64,000 nucleotides of DNA from Bromus sterilis (GCA_950022295.1 OX465595.1:223165770-223229769), one strand, 5' to 3'. Shown: positions 11,777-23,546, counted from the stretch's first letter. The notes: a model not told the origin generated them from the sequence alone. A program made the numbers and translations.

Positions 11777-12779
11777 TGTCGATGTCGGGGACAACGGGAG
11801 GACCGCGGAGGTCCCCTATGATGGGGGATCGCCTCATGTAGTGCACGGAACAACATAATGGCCGATCGCCAGGTGCCGATGAACACACAGTAATTTACCC
11901 AGGTTCAGGCCGTTCGGAGACTAAAATCCCTACTCCTGCATGTCTGGTCTTTCTTGTGGTGGAGCATAATGGTACAAAGTGATCCTTCGTGAAGGATTTC
12001 CTATACTACACTCTTGTATTATTCTCTTGGCTAGCTAGGATGAATTGGGGATAAGCCCAAATTTGGCTATCAGGTGGCCGTCGTCTCCCTTTTATAACTC
12101 AAGGGGATCGTCACACATGCCACCGCTCTTGAGGGGAGGCGCGGTGACAGCGGGTAGCATGCGTGTGCTGAGTCTCTAGGAGGCGCGCGCAAGGTGTCGC
12201 GTCGCGCCCGCCACGTGTAGATACTTGTCTCTTGGTCCTCCGCGAAGGACTATGAGAAAAAGCCTCTCACTCTATAGCTGTCTTGTGTCTTTTATACTAG
12301 GGCTGAATGAGGCTGCTTGGCCCCTAATCCAACTCTTCCTTGGTCTTCAAGCCTTCGGTTCCTTGGTCTTCAAGCCTTCTGCTCGTTGGTCTTCAAGGTA
12401 GCTGCTCCTTGGCCCTCAAGCCAACCATTCCTTGGCCTTTAAGCTAGCCTTTGTGTTGTTCTGGTTGCTTTGTCAAAGCAGTGGTAGACATATATTTTCG
12501 AGGTCCTAGATGACATCAGATGAAAAAGTTGTCAACGGGAAAGTTGTAGCCCTCGAAATTTCCAACAACTTTCATGTTGGGCGTTTTTTGATTTGAGGGC
12601 AACTTGAAGGTGTTTTTTTTCTGATTATTCTGCTGACTGTCACCTATAGACAGTTTCGGGAAGGCTTGTGCTGGGATGCCTCTGGCTTCTAGGAACTGAT
12701 ATTACCTTTCCGACAAGGTTCCTGTCTGGCACCGCGTGTATCAAGGTTCCTGGAGACCCATGTTTCTACGGTACCGACA
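11777..12779 (-). repeat. 3' LTR of element X
   Basis: This complete LTR of 1,003 bp has ends TGTCG...CGACA. Its right part (about 12036-12779) is closely matched by 58866-59610, and its first 60 bases by 14290-~14350. A minus-strand TATA box (TATAAAAG, 12089-12096) agrees with the minus orientation and is also present at 58922-58929. Confidence 0.85.
12089..12096 (-). promoter_or_regulatory. TATA box in the X LTR
   Basis: CTTTTATA on the + strand reads TATAAAAG followed by GGAG on the minus strand. It is conserved in the other LTR copy at 58922-58929. Confidence 0.55.
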
Positions 12780-12895
12780 GTAGTCCCGGGCCTAGGAAAG
12801 ACGAGTGAACTCCACGTTGTCTGGGATAGGTCTCTGCTCTTGCTCGACAAATTCCGGAAATAGTCTGCTGGAAAAGAAAATGATCTTCTGGGGAT

Positions 12896-13160
12896 AAACA
12901 TCCGAGAATATTGATAACCGTCTGGGAATAAACATCCAGGAATTTTGATAATCATCGGGGAATAAACATCTGGTAATATTGATAACCGTCCGGGAATAAA
13001 CATCCGGGAATTTTGATAATCATCCGGGAATATTGATAACTGTCCGGGAATAAACATCCGGGAATATTGATAACCGTCCGGGAATATTGATAACCGTCCG
13101 GGAATAAGCATTCGGTAATATTGATAATCGTCCGGGAAGAAACTTCCGGGAATATTGTGA
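12896..13160 (-). repeat. 34-bp tandem repeat block in X
   Basis: The unit is roughly AATAAACATCCGGG followed by AATATTGATAACCGTCCGGG (14+20 bp). The 20-bp half is sometimes repeated alone, for example around 13070-13100. There are about seven imperfect units. Since 34 is not a multiple of three, each unit shifts frame, yet two sense-strand frames stay open across most of the block. Confidence 0.85.
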
Positions 13161-13568
13161 GATTCATTTATGAATTTGGACCCGGAGGCCGCTTTTTTAC
13201 TTGCCTGTTGCTGAAAACAAAATCCAGCTACAACAGGATGCTTACGGGTAGAACTTACGAAGATGATACTTCCGCATACACTCGATGTTTCATGAGTCAT
13301 TTACGGGGACTTCATCTCCGTTCTCTAGCCGGACGGATCCAGGCTTAGAAACTTTCATTACCCAAAAAGGACCATCCAATTTCCTGTGATAACTTGTTTA
13401 AGACCCTTCCCGAACTATGTCGGCGAAGGACAAGATCACAATCCTCAAGCATTTTGGAACAGACATGTACGCACTAATAGTGGTGCAGTCTCTATCGATA
13501 GCATGTGGTGCGCATGACACCCCAAGTACGAGGATAGGATGGTGGCTTTGCTCGATCAAGAAAATATT

Positions 13569-13820
13569 GCCGGGGTTTATTCCTACATCGCAGAGTGGTG
13601 ATAGAAACCCGGTGAGCTGTTCTTGACTCTTGCCGGGGTTTATTTCTACATCGCGAAGCGATGGTAGAAACCTGGGGAGCATGTGTCTACTCGTGCCGGG
13701 GTTTATTTCTACATTGTGGAGCGATGGTAGAAACCCAGGGAGCATGTCTCTAATCTTGCTGGGTTTATTTCTACATCGCGGAGCGATGGTAGAAACCCGG
13801 TGAGCATGTCTTCATGTACC
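13569..13820 (-). repeat. 63-bp tandem repeat block in X
   Basis: Four units begin GCCGGGGTTTATT (first near 13569, then about every 63 bp), each containing TACATCGCGAAGCGATGGTAGAAACCC-like sequence. A more distant unit lies near 13913. Each unit contains a short hairpin (ATCGC..GCGAT). The period is 21 codons, so the minus-strand frame 13398-13745 reads a repeat with GFLPSLRDVEINPG. Confidence 0.85.
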
Positions 13821-14271
13821 TTGAATATGCACTTCTCGGGGAATGAAGATACCATCCCAGGGAATAATGATTCCATCCCCGGTTTTGGGCACGCTCGATG
13901 GCTTGGATCTGGTCGGGGTTTATTTCCATGTCGTGAAACGACAACAGAAACCCAAAGAACTTGCTTGAAAGAGCCCCAAAAAATGCACTTCCATCGGCTG
14001 CGGCTTTCGCCGAAAAATCTCGTGCTAACGCTGATTCATCCAGGCAACAAGATGGGTCATGATTAGTCTTTCTCCCCGTAGGATTGTTGAGGGGGCGATC
14101 TTGAACTTGTCCGGTGGCTTCCGTCGCATGCTGAGCTTGCATTGACGCGAATGCGGCCATGATGCACAGAGATGCGTGCGTGTGGCGGCGACTGGATGCC
14201 GCCCTTGCGGGGTTGATGGAGATGTTGAAGGCGGCGAAGGCGAAGATTACGAAGCCGACGTGTGCGCTAGC

Positions 14272-14289
14272 CCTCCTCCTAGCGCCAGA
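14272..14289 (-). other. Primer-binding site of element X
   Basis: On the minus strand the 5' LTR end CGACA is followed at once by TCTGGCGCTAGGAGGAGG. A TGGCGC-type site right after the LTR is usual for several plant Gypsy groups. This fixes the minus orientation of X. Confidence 0.65.
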
Positions 14290-14350
14290 TGTCGATGTCT
14301 GGGACAACGGGGGGACCGCGGAGTTCCCCTCTGGTGGGGCATCGTCGCGG
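14290..14350 (-). repeat. 5' LTR of X, left fragment
   Basis: It matches the first 60 or so bases of the LTR at 11777 (TGTCGATGTC..GGGACAACGG..GGACCGCGGAG). It then loses similarity near the C1 boundary. The LTR resumes at 58866, leaving about 200 bp of LTR unaccounted for, so the interruption involved a deletion. Confidence 0.75.
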
Positions 14351-14390
14351 GTGTAAGAGCGAAGTTTTTCCCCCATGTGTTTTGGATATT

Positions 14391-15582
14391 GTTGGACAAG
14401 GCAGTAGATGAACTAACAATGTTTTCTAGTGTAAACAGTTGAATAGGTTCCTGAAGGACAAGCTAAGTGATAAAGCTTCAAGGAAGGTTTTCAAGTTATC
14501 GAAGAATTACCCCTTGAGCGAAGCTTAATCACGGAGGATGACCCCCAAAAATGAAGATATCCTGAAGCTCAACTCATCGGAGGAAATGAAGAAGACGGTG
14601 CAAGACTTAGATGTTTTTGTGTAGTTCTTTTTCTGTTCTTTGAGTCATAGGACAAACCGTACTATCAAGAGGGGTCTTTAGTTTGTGGACACCGAAGTTA
14701 TTGAGAAAATGCTCAGATCAAATCTAAACCAAGTGAGAAGCCAAAGTGAAGAAATCTCCAGTGCACTGAGTTAAGTTTCGGTAGCAAAGACTTCGTTCTT
14801 TGGCTTCCGAAGCAAAACTAAGTCCGTGAGTAAGCTTTACTTGTTCCGCAAGTAAAGTTGCGCTGTAATGACAAATCCGACCGTTGTGGCACGCGTCAAG
14901 CTGTCACTTCGGGTCAAATCGGTCATTTCGCACCACGGGATGCTCTGAGAATATTCCTGAGAGAGACTGAAGAGAGCAACCCAAGAATGCCACCGAAGCA
15001 TAACTCAAAACCAAGAACACTGAATCCTAAGTCCCATTGATCTGAGTAGATTCGAGATGACTTAGGTGAAATCTTGCTAGCCTTTTTTATCTTGGAGAAC
15101 TGCAATTCTCCTAGATGATTAGAGTGTCGACTTCAGAGAGCGAAGAGTAATTGTCGCCTCGAAGATCATGTTTTTCAAAGGTTTCAGAGATTTCCTTGAT
15201 AATCTACGCCGAGTCAAAACTGACCAAGCTCAAGGAGATTGGTGCAGTGGAGCAACGGACGGAGAGAGTTTTGCTCGAGGTGTTCAGTCACCAGTCCCTA
15301 CAACCAGACGTAGCGCTTTGCAGAGCGTGAACTGGTCGAACAAACATCACCGAGTCACAGTTCGTTTTACTTCAAGCATTTACATTTGTATTGAATTTGC
15401 TTCCCAATTATGCTTCAATGTATTTTGACTCGCTGCATTTAGTTTCTCTTCTAGTTTTTCTTCCCTGTCACTTGTTTCTGCTACCCTTTTCTTCTTAGCT
15501 TATGCTTCACTTCAAAGCTTCAGTCGAAAATTTGAAGTGATCATTCACCCCCTCCCCCTGTGATCACATACCTGGAATTTCA
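14391..15582 (+). repeat. 5' LTR of SIRE/Maximus-like Copia C1
   Basis: The right end (GGAATTTCA, 15582) is fixed by the primer site that follows. The left end is uncertain: TGTTGGACAAGG at about 14391 is my choice, TGTAAGAGCG at about 14352 the alternative. No 3' LTR of this element is present for comparison. The sequence is AT-rich with repeated CTTCGAAG-like words and no supported ORF. Confidence 0.6.
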
Positions 15583-15596
15583 ATTGGTATCAGAGC
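15583..15596 (+). other. Primer-binding site of C1 (tRNA-Met)
   Basis: ATTGGTATCAGAGC, two bases after the pyrimidine-rich LTR end, is the canonical initiator-tRNA site of plant Copia elements. Confidence 0.85.
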
Positions 15597-15652
15597 TAGT
15601 CACTCCCTACACTCTGTGTGGTTTGGATTAACCTCGTGGAGTGATTTCAAGT

Positions 15653-18240
15653 ATGTCTTTCGCAGCTATTCGCTCCGGCGAACCTATTCCTGTTTTCAAT
15701 GGGAAGGACTACCCTTACTGGAAGGTTAAAATGAAGAGAAATATCATGGCTATCAATTCAGCTGCCTGGCAAGTTGTCCTGAAAGGAGTCACAATCAAGG
15801 ATGAAAAGGCCATCACTCCTGCCGAAGAAAAACTGATGGATCTTGATTCTGAAGTCTGGGTATTCATCACCAACCATTTGACTCCAGAGAAATATCATGA
15901 AGTGAAGAATATCCCATCTGCCAAAGGTATCTGGGACTATCTGGAAAAGATTGGAGAAGGAGTTTCCACTCAGAAAGATGCCAGAATTGACACTCTCCGA
16001 AGAAAATTCCATCAATTCAAGATAAACTAGGGTGAGAAAGTCAACTCCATTTACAGCAGACTCACTGCTCTTGCAAATGAGCTGATTTCCCTCGGTGCTG
16101 ATGACATCACTTCTCACTCGGTTGTAAGAACTTTGCTTCGCTCGTTGGATGATTCTTTTGATCACATTGTGCTCATGATCAAGGAAAGGACTGATTTCAT
16201 AAATCTTGTTACCGCTGATATCCTTGAGAGACTCACTACTTTTGAAATGCAAGAAGATGAGAAACTAGATATAAACAGCTCTCGAAGAAGATCACATGCT
16301 CTAAAAGCAAAAGCTTCGCATCACTCTTCACCTGAAGTTAGTTCTGCTTCCGGTGTCGAATCTGATGATCCTACAAGCATTGGGAAGGATTTGGCTTTGA
16401 TCATGAGACGATTCAACCGCTTCCAGAGAAAAGGTTTTTCTTCACTGAAGAAGAACTACTCGTCAAGGAACTCAAGTTATCCATCCCACTGTTCATCCTC
16501 AAGAAGTTCTCCATCTAAAGACAACTGCTGCTACAAGTGCAAGAAACCAAGCCACTACATTGCTGACTTCCCATTGTGGGAAACTAAAAACAAATCAAAG
16601 CATTCGCTCAGAGACTCATCAAGCAAGTCTCACAGATCCTCCAGAAAATACGAGTCCAAGAAACATGATTCCAGTTCAAGAAGAGAAAAGAAGAAAGATT
16701 CTGATGATGAAAAGAGAAAGAAGTATCACAAGAAGCGTGAGAGTTTTTCTTCGAAGACACACTCTTCCCATCGAAGCAATTCTCATCGTGCCAAGACCTA
16801 TCTGGGAAAGCAGATGAACTCTGAAGAAGAAGCCTCTGGATCCGAAGCTGAATCAGGCTCAAGATCTCCATCTGGATCCGAGTCTGATGGTGTTGATGGA
16901 TTGGCATTTTCTTCGGCCGGTGCTTCGAGCTCATTCTTCACCAACCACAGAAGTGAAGATGAAACTCCTGCGTACTGCTTCATGGAAAAAGCAAAGGTAT
17001 CTTCATCCAAAGTTACCTATGATACTTCTGATTGTTCTTCATATGACAGTGATTCCAAAATAATCTATGCTAAACTGGCTAAAATTGCTTCAATCCAACA
17101 AGATGAACTTGATTCGCTAAGCAAAACCATTAAGAAATCAGAGACCCCGTTGATTGATGAGATAGAGAAAGACCAAACTTTAACTAATGAGCATGCTGCT
17201 TTGAAGGAGAAGTTTGAAGAATTATCCTCTCGGCATGATCTTCTTTCAGTTGACTATGAGAAGCTTACCTATGAATTTCTTCACTGGAAAATGGCTCTCG
17301 AAAAACTGAAAGAGGCTCATGAAGAGTTGGAAAACATCAATCTCTCTCTTATGGCTCAACACGGTTCTGAAGAAAATCATAAATCTGATTCACCTTGCTT
17401 AACTTGCTTGGAGCGAAGAAAAACTGATTCCAAAGGCAAAGCTATTATTATTATTAATGATACTAATACCTCAGATGAGGAAAACTCTGCTGTTACCGAG
17501 GAACTCCTCAAGTTGAAAGATTTGTTTGAAACAAGTTTGTTCAAAAGTGTCCAGGGACACCAACACCTTTGTGATATCCTGAAGAAGGAATTACTTCACA
17601 GGAATCCTAGGAATGAAGGTGTTGGCTTTGGAAGGAAGCTAAACCCTGATGGAACTTACTGGGAACCTGAGCAGTACCCAAAAACTGTATGGGTTCTAGA
17701 GAAGGATAAGCCTATATATATTGCTAATCTTTCAGGTTACAACTGCAAAATTGATAAGGCTATTGTTGACGAATCACTTGATTCTGACTACAAGCTTATC
17801 AAGAACCAGGAAGGAAAGGTTTCGGCCGAATACCTTGGTACCCCTCCAAAGAATGGTTTCTATAAGAGACAAATCTGGGTGCGCAAGTCACTCGTTGAGA
17901 AAATTCCTGCTAACCATTCTATGCAGGGAAAGTCTTCGGTACCACCGAAACACTTCTATGCTCTAGAGGAGAGAAATGATTCACTGGTGCCCGAATCAAA
18001 TGTTCCTCAAAAGGAATACTATCGCACCTGGTCGCTATACTTACCGTCACCGTGATAACAATGATAAGATTGCATATGCTCATTCATATCCTAACCCTTC
18101 ACAGAGGACTTACATTTATGGTGTACTTGATGGTCCCCCTAGGCAATATAACCCTGTTCGATTTGATATTTCATCAATAAGTGCTTCCACCTCTTCTCAG
18201 TCACCTGCTCGTTTGTGGGTGGTTAAGAATAACTAATTCT
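15653..18240 (+). pseudogene. C1 gag (SIRE/Maximus-like Copia), broken
   Basis: This would be the capsid/nucleocapsid polyprotein. The ATG at 15653 begins MSFAAIRSGEPIPVFNGKDYP, and WDYLEKIGEGVSTQKDARID follows, typical of the SIRE-lineage Gag. An in-frame TAG at 16028-16030 stops it after FKIN; the same frame then continues from 16031 to 18055. The zinc knuckle at about 16525 reads CYKCKKPSHYIADF, so the fourth metal ligand (Cys) is now Phe. After it come a Ser/Arg/Lys-rich stretch and a long coiled-coil-like segment (residues about 470-580). A frameshift near 18010-18040 moves the end into the frame that stops at 18236. The long, Ser-rich Gag fits this lineage. Confidence 0.8.
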
Positions 18241-18241
18241 T

Positions 18242-19828
18242 CTGCAGGGCTATGTCTCCAGTGGATCCGAATGGGTCATGGACAGTGGTTGCACAAATCA
18301 TATGACCGGAGACAAGGACTTATTTACCGAAGAAAAACTATCTCAATCTTCTCATAAGTACATTACCTTCGGTGATAACAACAAGGGTAAAGTTTTAGGT
18401 TTGGGTAAGGTTGCCATATTGAAAGGTAAGCGCATTGACAAGGTTATGCTTGTTCAATCTCTTGGTTATAATCTTATGTCTATTTATAAGTTATGCGATA
18501 TGGGTATGATTGTTCTATTTTCTGCTTCGCGCTGTGTTGTCTTTTCACAGGATTTCTACACGTTTGGCTTCGAGGGTTACCGAAAAGAAGATTTATATAT
18601 TGTTGATTTTTATTCGGTCCCTGCTGTATCCACATGCTTAATGGCAAAAGCTTCATCAGGATGGTTATGGCATCAAAGACTTGGTCATGCAGGGATGAGA
18701 AATCTTCAAACTCTAGTGAAGAAAAAGCACGTTATTGGCCTTATCGAAGTAAAATTCGATAAGGATCGTCTCTGTAGTGCTTGTGAAGCTGGCAAAATTA
18801 CGAAGAAACATCATTCAGCGAAGTCAATCATGACCACTACTCGTCCCCTTGAATTGCTTCACATGGATCTTTTTGGTCCTCAAAATTATGCAAGTCTGGG
18901 AGGAAACAAATATGGTCTCGTCATAGTTGATGATTTTTCTCGTTATACTTGGGTTTTCTTTCTGGATGACAAGAGCAAAGTTGTTGAAATCTTCAAGTCA
19001 TTCGCTATGAGAGATCAAACAGAATATGAATTATCTCTGAAGCATATCCGAAGTGATAATGGAACTGAATTAAAAAATACTCATATTGAAGAATTTCTTG
19101 ATGATCATGGCTTTACTCATGAATTCTCTGCTGCTTACACACTTCAACAGAATGGTGTAGTTGAAAGGAAGAATAGAAATATTATTGAAATGGCCAGAAC
19201 TATGGTTGATGAATACAAGACTCCTACCAGGTTCTGGGCCGAAGATATTAACACTGCATGTCATATCATCAACAAGGATTACCTTCACAAATTTCTGAAG
19301 AAGACTTCACATGAGATTATCACTGGTAACCAGCCAAATGTTTCGTATCTTAGGGTATCTGGTGCTCCTTGTTTTATTAGAGATATGAATCATAGCTCCA
19401 AATTTGCCCCTAAGGCACATGAAGGTTTTCTACTAGGTTATGGCTCAAACTCTCACACTTACAGAGTGTATAACTCCCACTTTGGGAAGGTTATGGAAAC
19501 TGTAAATGTGAGGTTTGATGAAACTAATGGCTCTCAAAAAGAGCATTTTCCTCATGATCTAGACGAACCTCCTCTTGATGAAGTAATCAGGTCCATGGCT
19601 ATTGGAGAGATTCGTCCTGTCGAAGCTAATTCACGACAAGAAAATCAAGATGATGATGATCCAATGTTCCCACACATAGCCCGGGTCGCTGGAGATCAAC
19701 ATCCTGAAGCTAATGATGTACAGGATGAAGAAGAGCCTATGAACGAAGAAAATGCAGATCCTGATGGAAATGCTGATCCCGAAGGAAATGCTGATCCTGA
19801 AGAAGAACCAGAGCCACAAGTCATTTAA
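18242..19828 (+). pseudogene. C1 pol part 1: protease and integrase
   Basis: The Copia order PR-INT is visible. Protease active site DSG lies in WVMDSGCTNHMTGD (18272 onward). The pre-integrase zinc finger is WLWHQRLGHAGMRN ... CSACEAGK (about 18660-18800). The integrase core has Asp in LLHMDLFGP (about 18860), Asp in IRSDNGTE (about 19050) and Glu in NGVVERKNR (about 19155), so all three catalytic residues are present. The usual AYTPQQNG is AYTLQQNG. The tail is an acidic run (ADPDGNADPEGNADPEEE). The frame ends in a TAA at 19826-19828 where pol should continue, so the polyprotein is broken. Confidence 0.88.
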
Positions 19829-20848
19829 AATGCACTAACACGAGTGCGCAGAAGAGTTGATGTTGATTCGATCCTTGAAGAAATTCAACAACCAGGTCGT
19901 CCCACAACTCATTCTCGTACTCGTTTGGCTAACTTCTGTGGAAACTTTTTGTTTTTCTCCATGCTAGAAACTTGAAAGTTTGATGAAGCCATGAAGGACC
20001 CAGATTGATTAACTGCTATGCTCGAAGAACTTAACCAGTTTGAGTAAAATAAAGTTAGGTCCTTAGTTGAGAGGCCTAATCCCACAAAGCACAACATCAT
20101 TGGCACCAAGTGGATTTTTCGCAACAAGCAAGATGAAGATGGTATTGTGGTAAGAAACAAAGCGCGACTGGTAGCACAAGGGTGCACCCAAATCGAAGGT
20201 ATCGATTTCGGCGAAACTTATGCTCCAGTTGCTCGTCTCGAATCCATTCGTGTTATGCTTGATTTTGCAAATTTTAATGGTATCCTACTTTATCAAATGG
20301 ATTTAAAAAGTGCTTTTCTTAACGGAGAAATCGAAGAAGTGTATGTTATGCAGCCTCCAGGTTTTGAAGACTCGAAGAATCCTGACATGGTGTACAGGTT
20401 GCACAAAGCTCTTTCTGGGCTGAAGCAAGCAGCTCGTGCTTGGTACGACACCCTGAAGGACTTCCTTCTGAAGAAAGGCTTCAAACCAGGAACAACTGAC
20501 CCAACTCTTTTCACTCGATCTTATAATGGTGATTTGTTTGTATGTCAAATATATGTAGATGATATTATTTTTGGCTGTACTAACACTGAAATCAGCGAAG
20601 AATTTGCCAAAATGATGTCGATGAAATATGAGATGTCCATGATGGGTGAATTGAAGTTCTTCCTTGGACTTCAAATCCGTCAACAGAAGAATGGCACCTT
20701 CATTTCTCAAGAAAAATATCTCAAGGATTGCCTGAAGAAGTTTGGACTTACTGATTGCAAAACAATTAAGACTCCAATGCCTACCAATGGCTTCCTAGAT
20801 GCAGATGAGAAGGGAAAGCCTTCGATCAAAGGAAATATCTGTCTATGA
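19829..20848 (+). pseudogene. C1 pol part 2: reverse transcriptase
   Basis: Same frame as part 1, but with further in-frame stops at 19973 (TGA), 20006 (TGA, probably from TGG) and 20045 (TAA). From about 20060 the RT is well preserved: KWIFRNKQDEDG, RLVAQGCTQIEG, YAPVARLESIR, LKSAFLNGEIEEVYV and the catalytic YVDD box in IYVDDIIFG (about 20550). A one-base shift near 20820-20845 throws the frame to a stop at 20848, just before the RNase H domain. Confidence 0.88.
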
Positions 20849-21492
20849 TTGGATCTCTCTTATATTTATGTGCATCTAGACCTGACGTTATGCTTTCAGT
20901 ATGTATTTGTGCTCGTTTTCAGGCCAATCCAAAAGAATCACATCATACTGCAGTAGAGCGAATTCTTCGATATCTTGCTCACACACCTACCTTGGTTTTG
21001 TGGTATCCCAAGGGAGCTCAGTTTGATCTTATTGGATATTCTGACTCGGACTGGGCTGGTGATCGAGTTGATAGGAAATCTACTTCAGGCACTTGCCATT
21101 TCCTTGGAAGATCACTTATGTGTTGGGCTTCCAGGAATCAAAACTGTGTATCAATATCTACTGCTGAAGCCGAATATATTGCTGCTGGATCTTGCTGTAC
21201 TCAGATTCTTTGGCTGAAGCAGACGCTGAAGGATTATGGTATTCATGTGAGGAAAATTCCCCTTCTATGTGATAATGAGAGTGCAATCAAAATTGCTCAC
21301 AATCCTGTGCAGCACTTTCGCACAAAGCATATGGACATTCAACATCATTTTCTTCGTGATCATGTTCAGCGTGAAGATATTGTGATTAGTCATGTCAGAA
21401 CTAACGTTCAACTGGCTGATATTTCCATGAAACCATTGGATGAGAAAAGGTTATGTGCGTTAAGGTGTGAGCTCAATAATTTGGACTCATGA
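20845..21492 (+). pseudogene. C1 pol part 3: RNase H
   Basis: The frame +1/-2 relative to the RT part starts MIGSLLYLCASRPDV and carries the Copia RNase H: acidic residues in GYSDSDWAGD, STAEAEY and LCDNESAIKIA, then HFRTKHMDIQHHFLRD and the terminal DEKRLCALRCELN. The stop is at 21490-21492. It is intact within itself but is disconnected from the RT by the frameshift. Confidence 0.88.
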
Positions 21493-22429
21493 AATGTACT
21501 GTAAGACCGAACCTTTACCTCCGTGTATATAATCATTTACTTCGTTGTTTGTTTTTGGTTTCAATAGTTGTTTTTGGTTTGATTCCTATCTTTTATTTTG
21601 ATTGGATTTAGTCCTCCATGCTTAACAACTTTAGCTTCGCTATTGGTTTTTCTTCGAGGTGATAAGTTTCGGATCCTACCCCCTCTGTTCCTTTTCTCTC
21701 TTATTCTATCTGTCCAAAATGGTTGAGCACATTTGAAACGGAAAGTATTATGCTTCGAATGTCATTGAGTTCCGAATCATATGCTTCCATCTTTATTGAA
21801 GTTTTTACTCAAGACCAAGACTTTTTCTTTGGTCGTTGAGATCCCATCTTATCCGGGTCGTTGATATTATCTCGTGAAACGCCACAAAATCCTCACCGCA
21901 GAATCCGGACGGTCGATCGCTAGTAGCCGTCTGATCTGATCTGACACCCCCCTGTCAGGCCAGCCCTATATATACCCCTCACCCAGTGACACCAAAACCT
22001 TCCCATCGCTCCCAAGCTCTCTGGAATCCTAATCCCTCTCGCGTGCTGCCATGCTCCTCGTCCCCGTCGACATTCTCGACACTTCATTGCCGGAAGGACA
22101 CCGCCGTGGACTTCGCGCCGCCGTCGAGCTCTTCTTCCGCTCGTTGCCGCCGTAGCAGCCCTCCGTCGCCGAGTTAGGGTATGTTGGGCCCGATCCGATC
22201 TGTTTCTCCTAAGTTCTTGTTCTTCCCGACAGATTGGATGCGTTTTTCTTAGAGTTTTTTGGTTGTTTTCGATAGGTTCTCTCGAGCCTCTAGATCTTTG
22301 ATCCCCTGGGAATCTTGTTTGAGCAAAAGCTTCCCTCTCCGATTCAAGTTAGCAATTAGGGTTTCGATGACCTCTGTTCTGTGATAGGGTTTGCTGTTAA
22401 TTGTGACAAAATTGATGTTGCTAAGTCTA
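21493..22429 (+). mobile_element. C1 post-pol region with promoter- and leader-like sequence
   Basis: This follows pol and is cut off at 22429 by G4; no 3' LTR is present. It first has a T-rich stretch. A sharp change then gives a GC-rich block with a TATATATA box (21967-21974), a leader-like CCTTCCCATCGCTCCCAAGC, an ATG at about 22050 and a GTATGT splice-donor-like site at 22180. SIRE-lineage elements often carry a third, env-like gene here, so this may be its promoter and first exon. Captured host DNA is the alternative. The frame 21986-22177 (63 codons) is Ser/Pro-rich and unrecognised. Confidence 0.5.
21967..21974 (+). promoter_or_regulatory. Candidate TATA box downstream of C1 pol
   Basis: TATATATA in a CAGCCCTATATATACCCC context sits about 80 bp before an ATG, with a pyrimidine-rich leader between. 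The layout is like that of a plant gene promoter. Confidence 0.45.
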
Positions 22430-23546
22430 TGTAAGGCCCGATATGCGGTACTGTTCCAGATCTAGATGTTTCCATCCAGATCCCTGGATGAAGCACATAT
22501 CGGTCCCACCACGACATATGACATAGCCATATGCCCCGGATTTCCAACATGATATCACAACATTACAGGTACAAGGATACAACATCTCATACAATCGGCA
22601 TACAACTGCGTTAAATACAATATAACAGCGGAAGGTACATGTCTGAGTACAGACTACAACCAAATGCCTAGTGGCAAAGAGAAAAGCATCGATCCCCATA
22701 ACCACACGGGTCCAGGCCCTCCGCCGGGATCCGTCTAACTAGTCGTCGTCGAGTCTCCACGTGAAACGTCGATCACCAAACCTGTTGTCAATCAAGAACC
22801 CTGAAAAGAGTTTGGTGGTAGTATCATGAGTACAGAAGTACTCAGCATCCAACTGTAGTGGTCATCTGACCCAGCAAGGACTTCATCACTCGTCATTCTA
22901 GGACAACTAGTAGTTTATGGTAAGGATGGGGTAAGTGGTGAGGTTGCTGCCGCACTAGCATTATGAAGTGGCTAACGAACTAGAGAGTAAGATAAGAAGC
23001 TAAGCATTCGATGAGGAATCGCCTCCAACAAGTCTGCTATCCACCTACTTACGCAAGCATAACACCTATCCTATCCTTTTCCTCCTCTTCGCATCCCGAC
23101 GAAGAAGAAGCAGTCAAGGCACACACACATTGATCAAGTTATATTAAGATTACCTCAGTTGTTGTTGTCTATGAACAAGGAGTAGGTCTCAAGTCGTCCA
23201 TAACCGTGGACACGGCTTGTTGAAAAGATTTAACCCTGCAGCGGTGTACCAACTTCCCATTACAAGGCTCCGCACGCACGCCCATCTCTCTCAGTTGCTA
23301 CCCATCACAGGCAACCATTTTATGATTTAGTTCCAAGAGATCCGAAACGACAGGTCCCTCTAGCTAACAACGAACAAATCCAGGTGGCCCCCGGTGAGTC
23401 GACATCCATCTCAGGAGACGGCCGCTCTCTCGATCTGGTCTCTACCGTATGACTCGGGTTTGGATAGCCGGTGAATTCTCACATGAGTCTGGGTCCTCAG
23501 CCGTCCAGGTTGGACCAACAAGGAAACCATGTCCCCGCTAGTCCGG
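22430..23546 (-). repeat. G4: Gypsy LTR, left fragment, interrupted by CACTA
   Basis: It starts TGTAAGGCCCGATATGCGG and resembles the layout of the G3 LTR (TGTAACGACCC...). The island CCGTGGACACGG..AACCCTGCAGCGGTGTACC at about 23205-23250 has the same orientation as in the minus-strand elements G1 and G3, so G4 is inferred to be minus-strand. It ends in CGG, the TSD of the CACTA element, and resumes at 46555. No internal region belonging to it is seen. Confidence 0.65.
23544..23546. other. Left TSD of the CACTA element (CGG)
   Basis: CGG directly precedes the CACTACAAG terminus and is repeated at 46552-46554. Three-base duplications are diagnostic of CACTA transposons. Confidence 0.85.

Larger units (their letters stand above)
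12780..14289 (-). mobile_element. Internal region of element X
   Basis: This 1.5 kb interior lies between the two LTR ends. It contains two tandem-repeat blocks (about 12896-13160 and 13569-13820), described separately, and no retroviral enzyme domain. Frames open on the sense (minus) strand, 12689-13300 (203 codons), 13398-13745 (115) and 13771-14376 (201), span the repeats and the LTR edge. They are rich in repeat-derived FIPGRLSIF and GFLPSLRDVEINPG motifs and match no family I know. Whether any is translated is unknown. Confidence 0.65.

Noticed and set aside
12896..13820. CRISPR-like appearance of the direct repeats in X
   Set aside because: Repeats abut without unique spacers of constant length and are inside a plant LTR element; they are simple tandem repeats.
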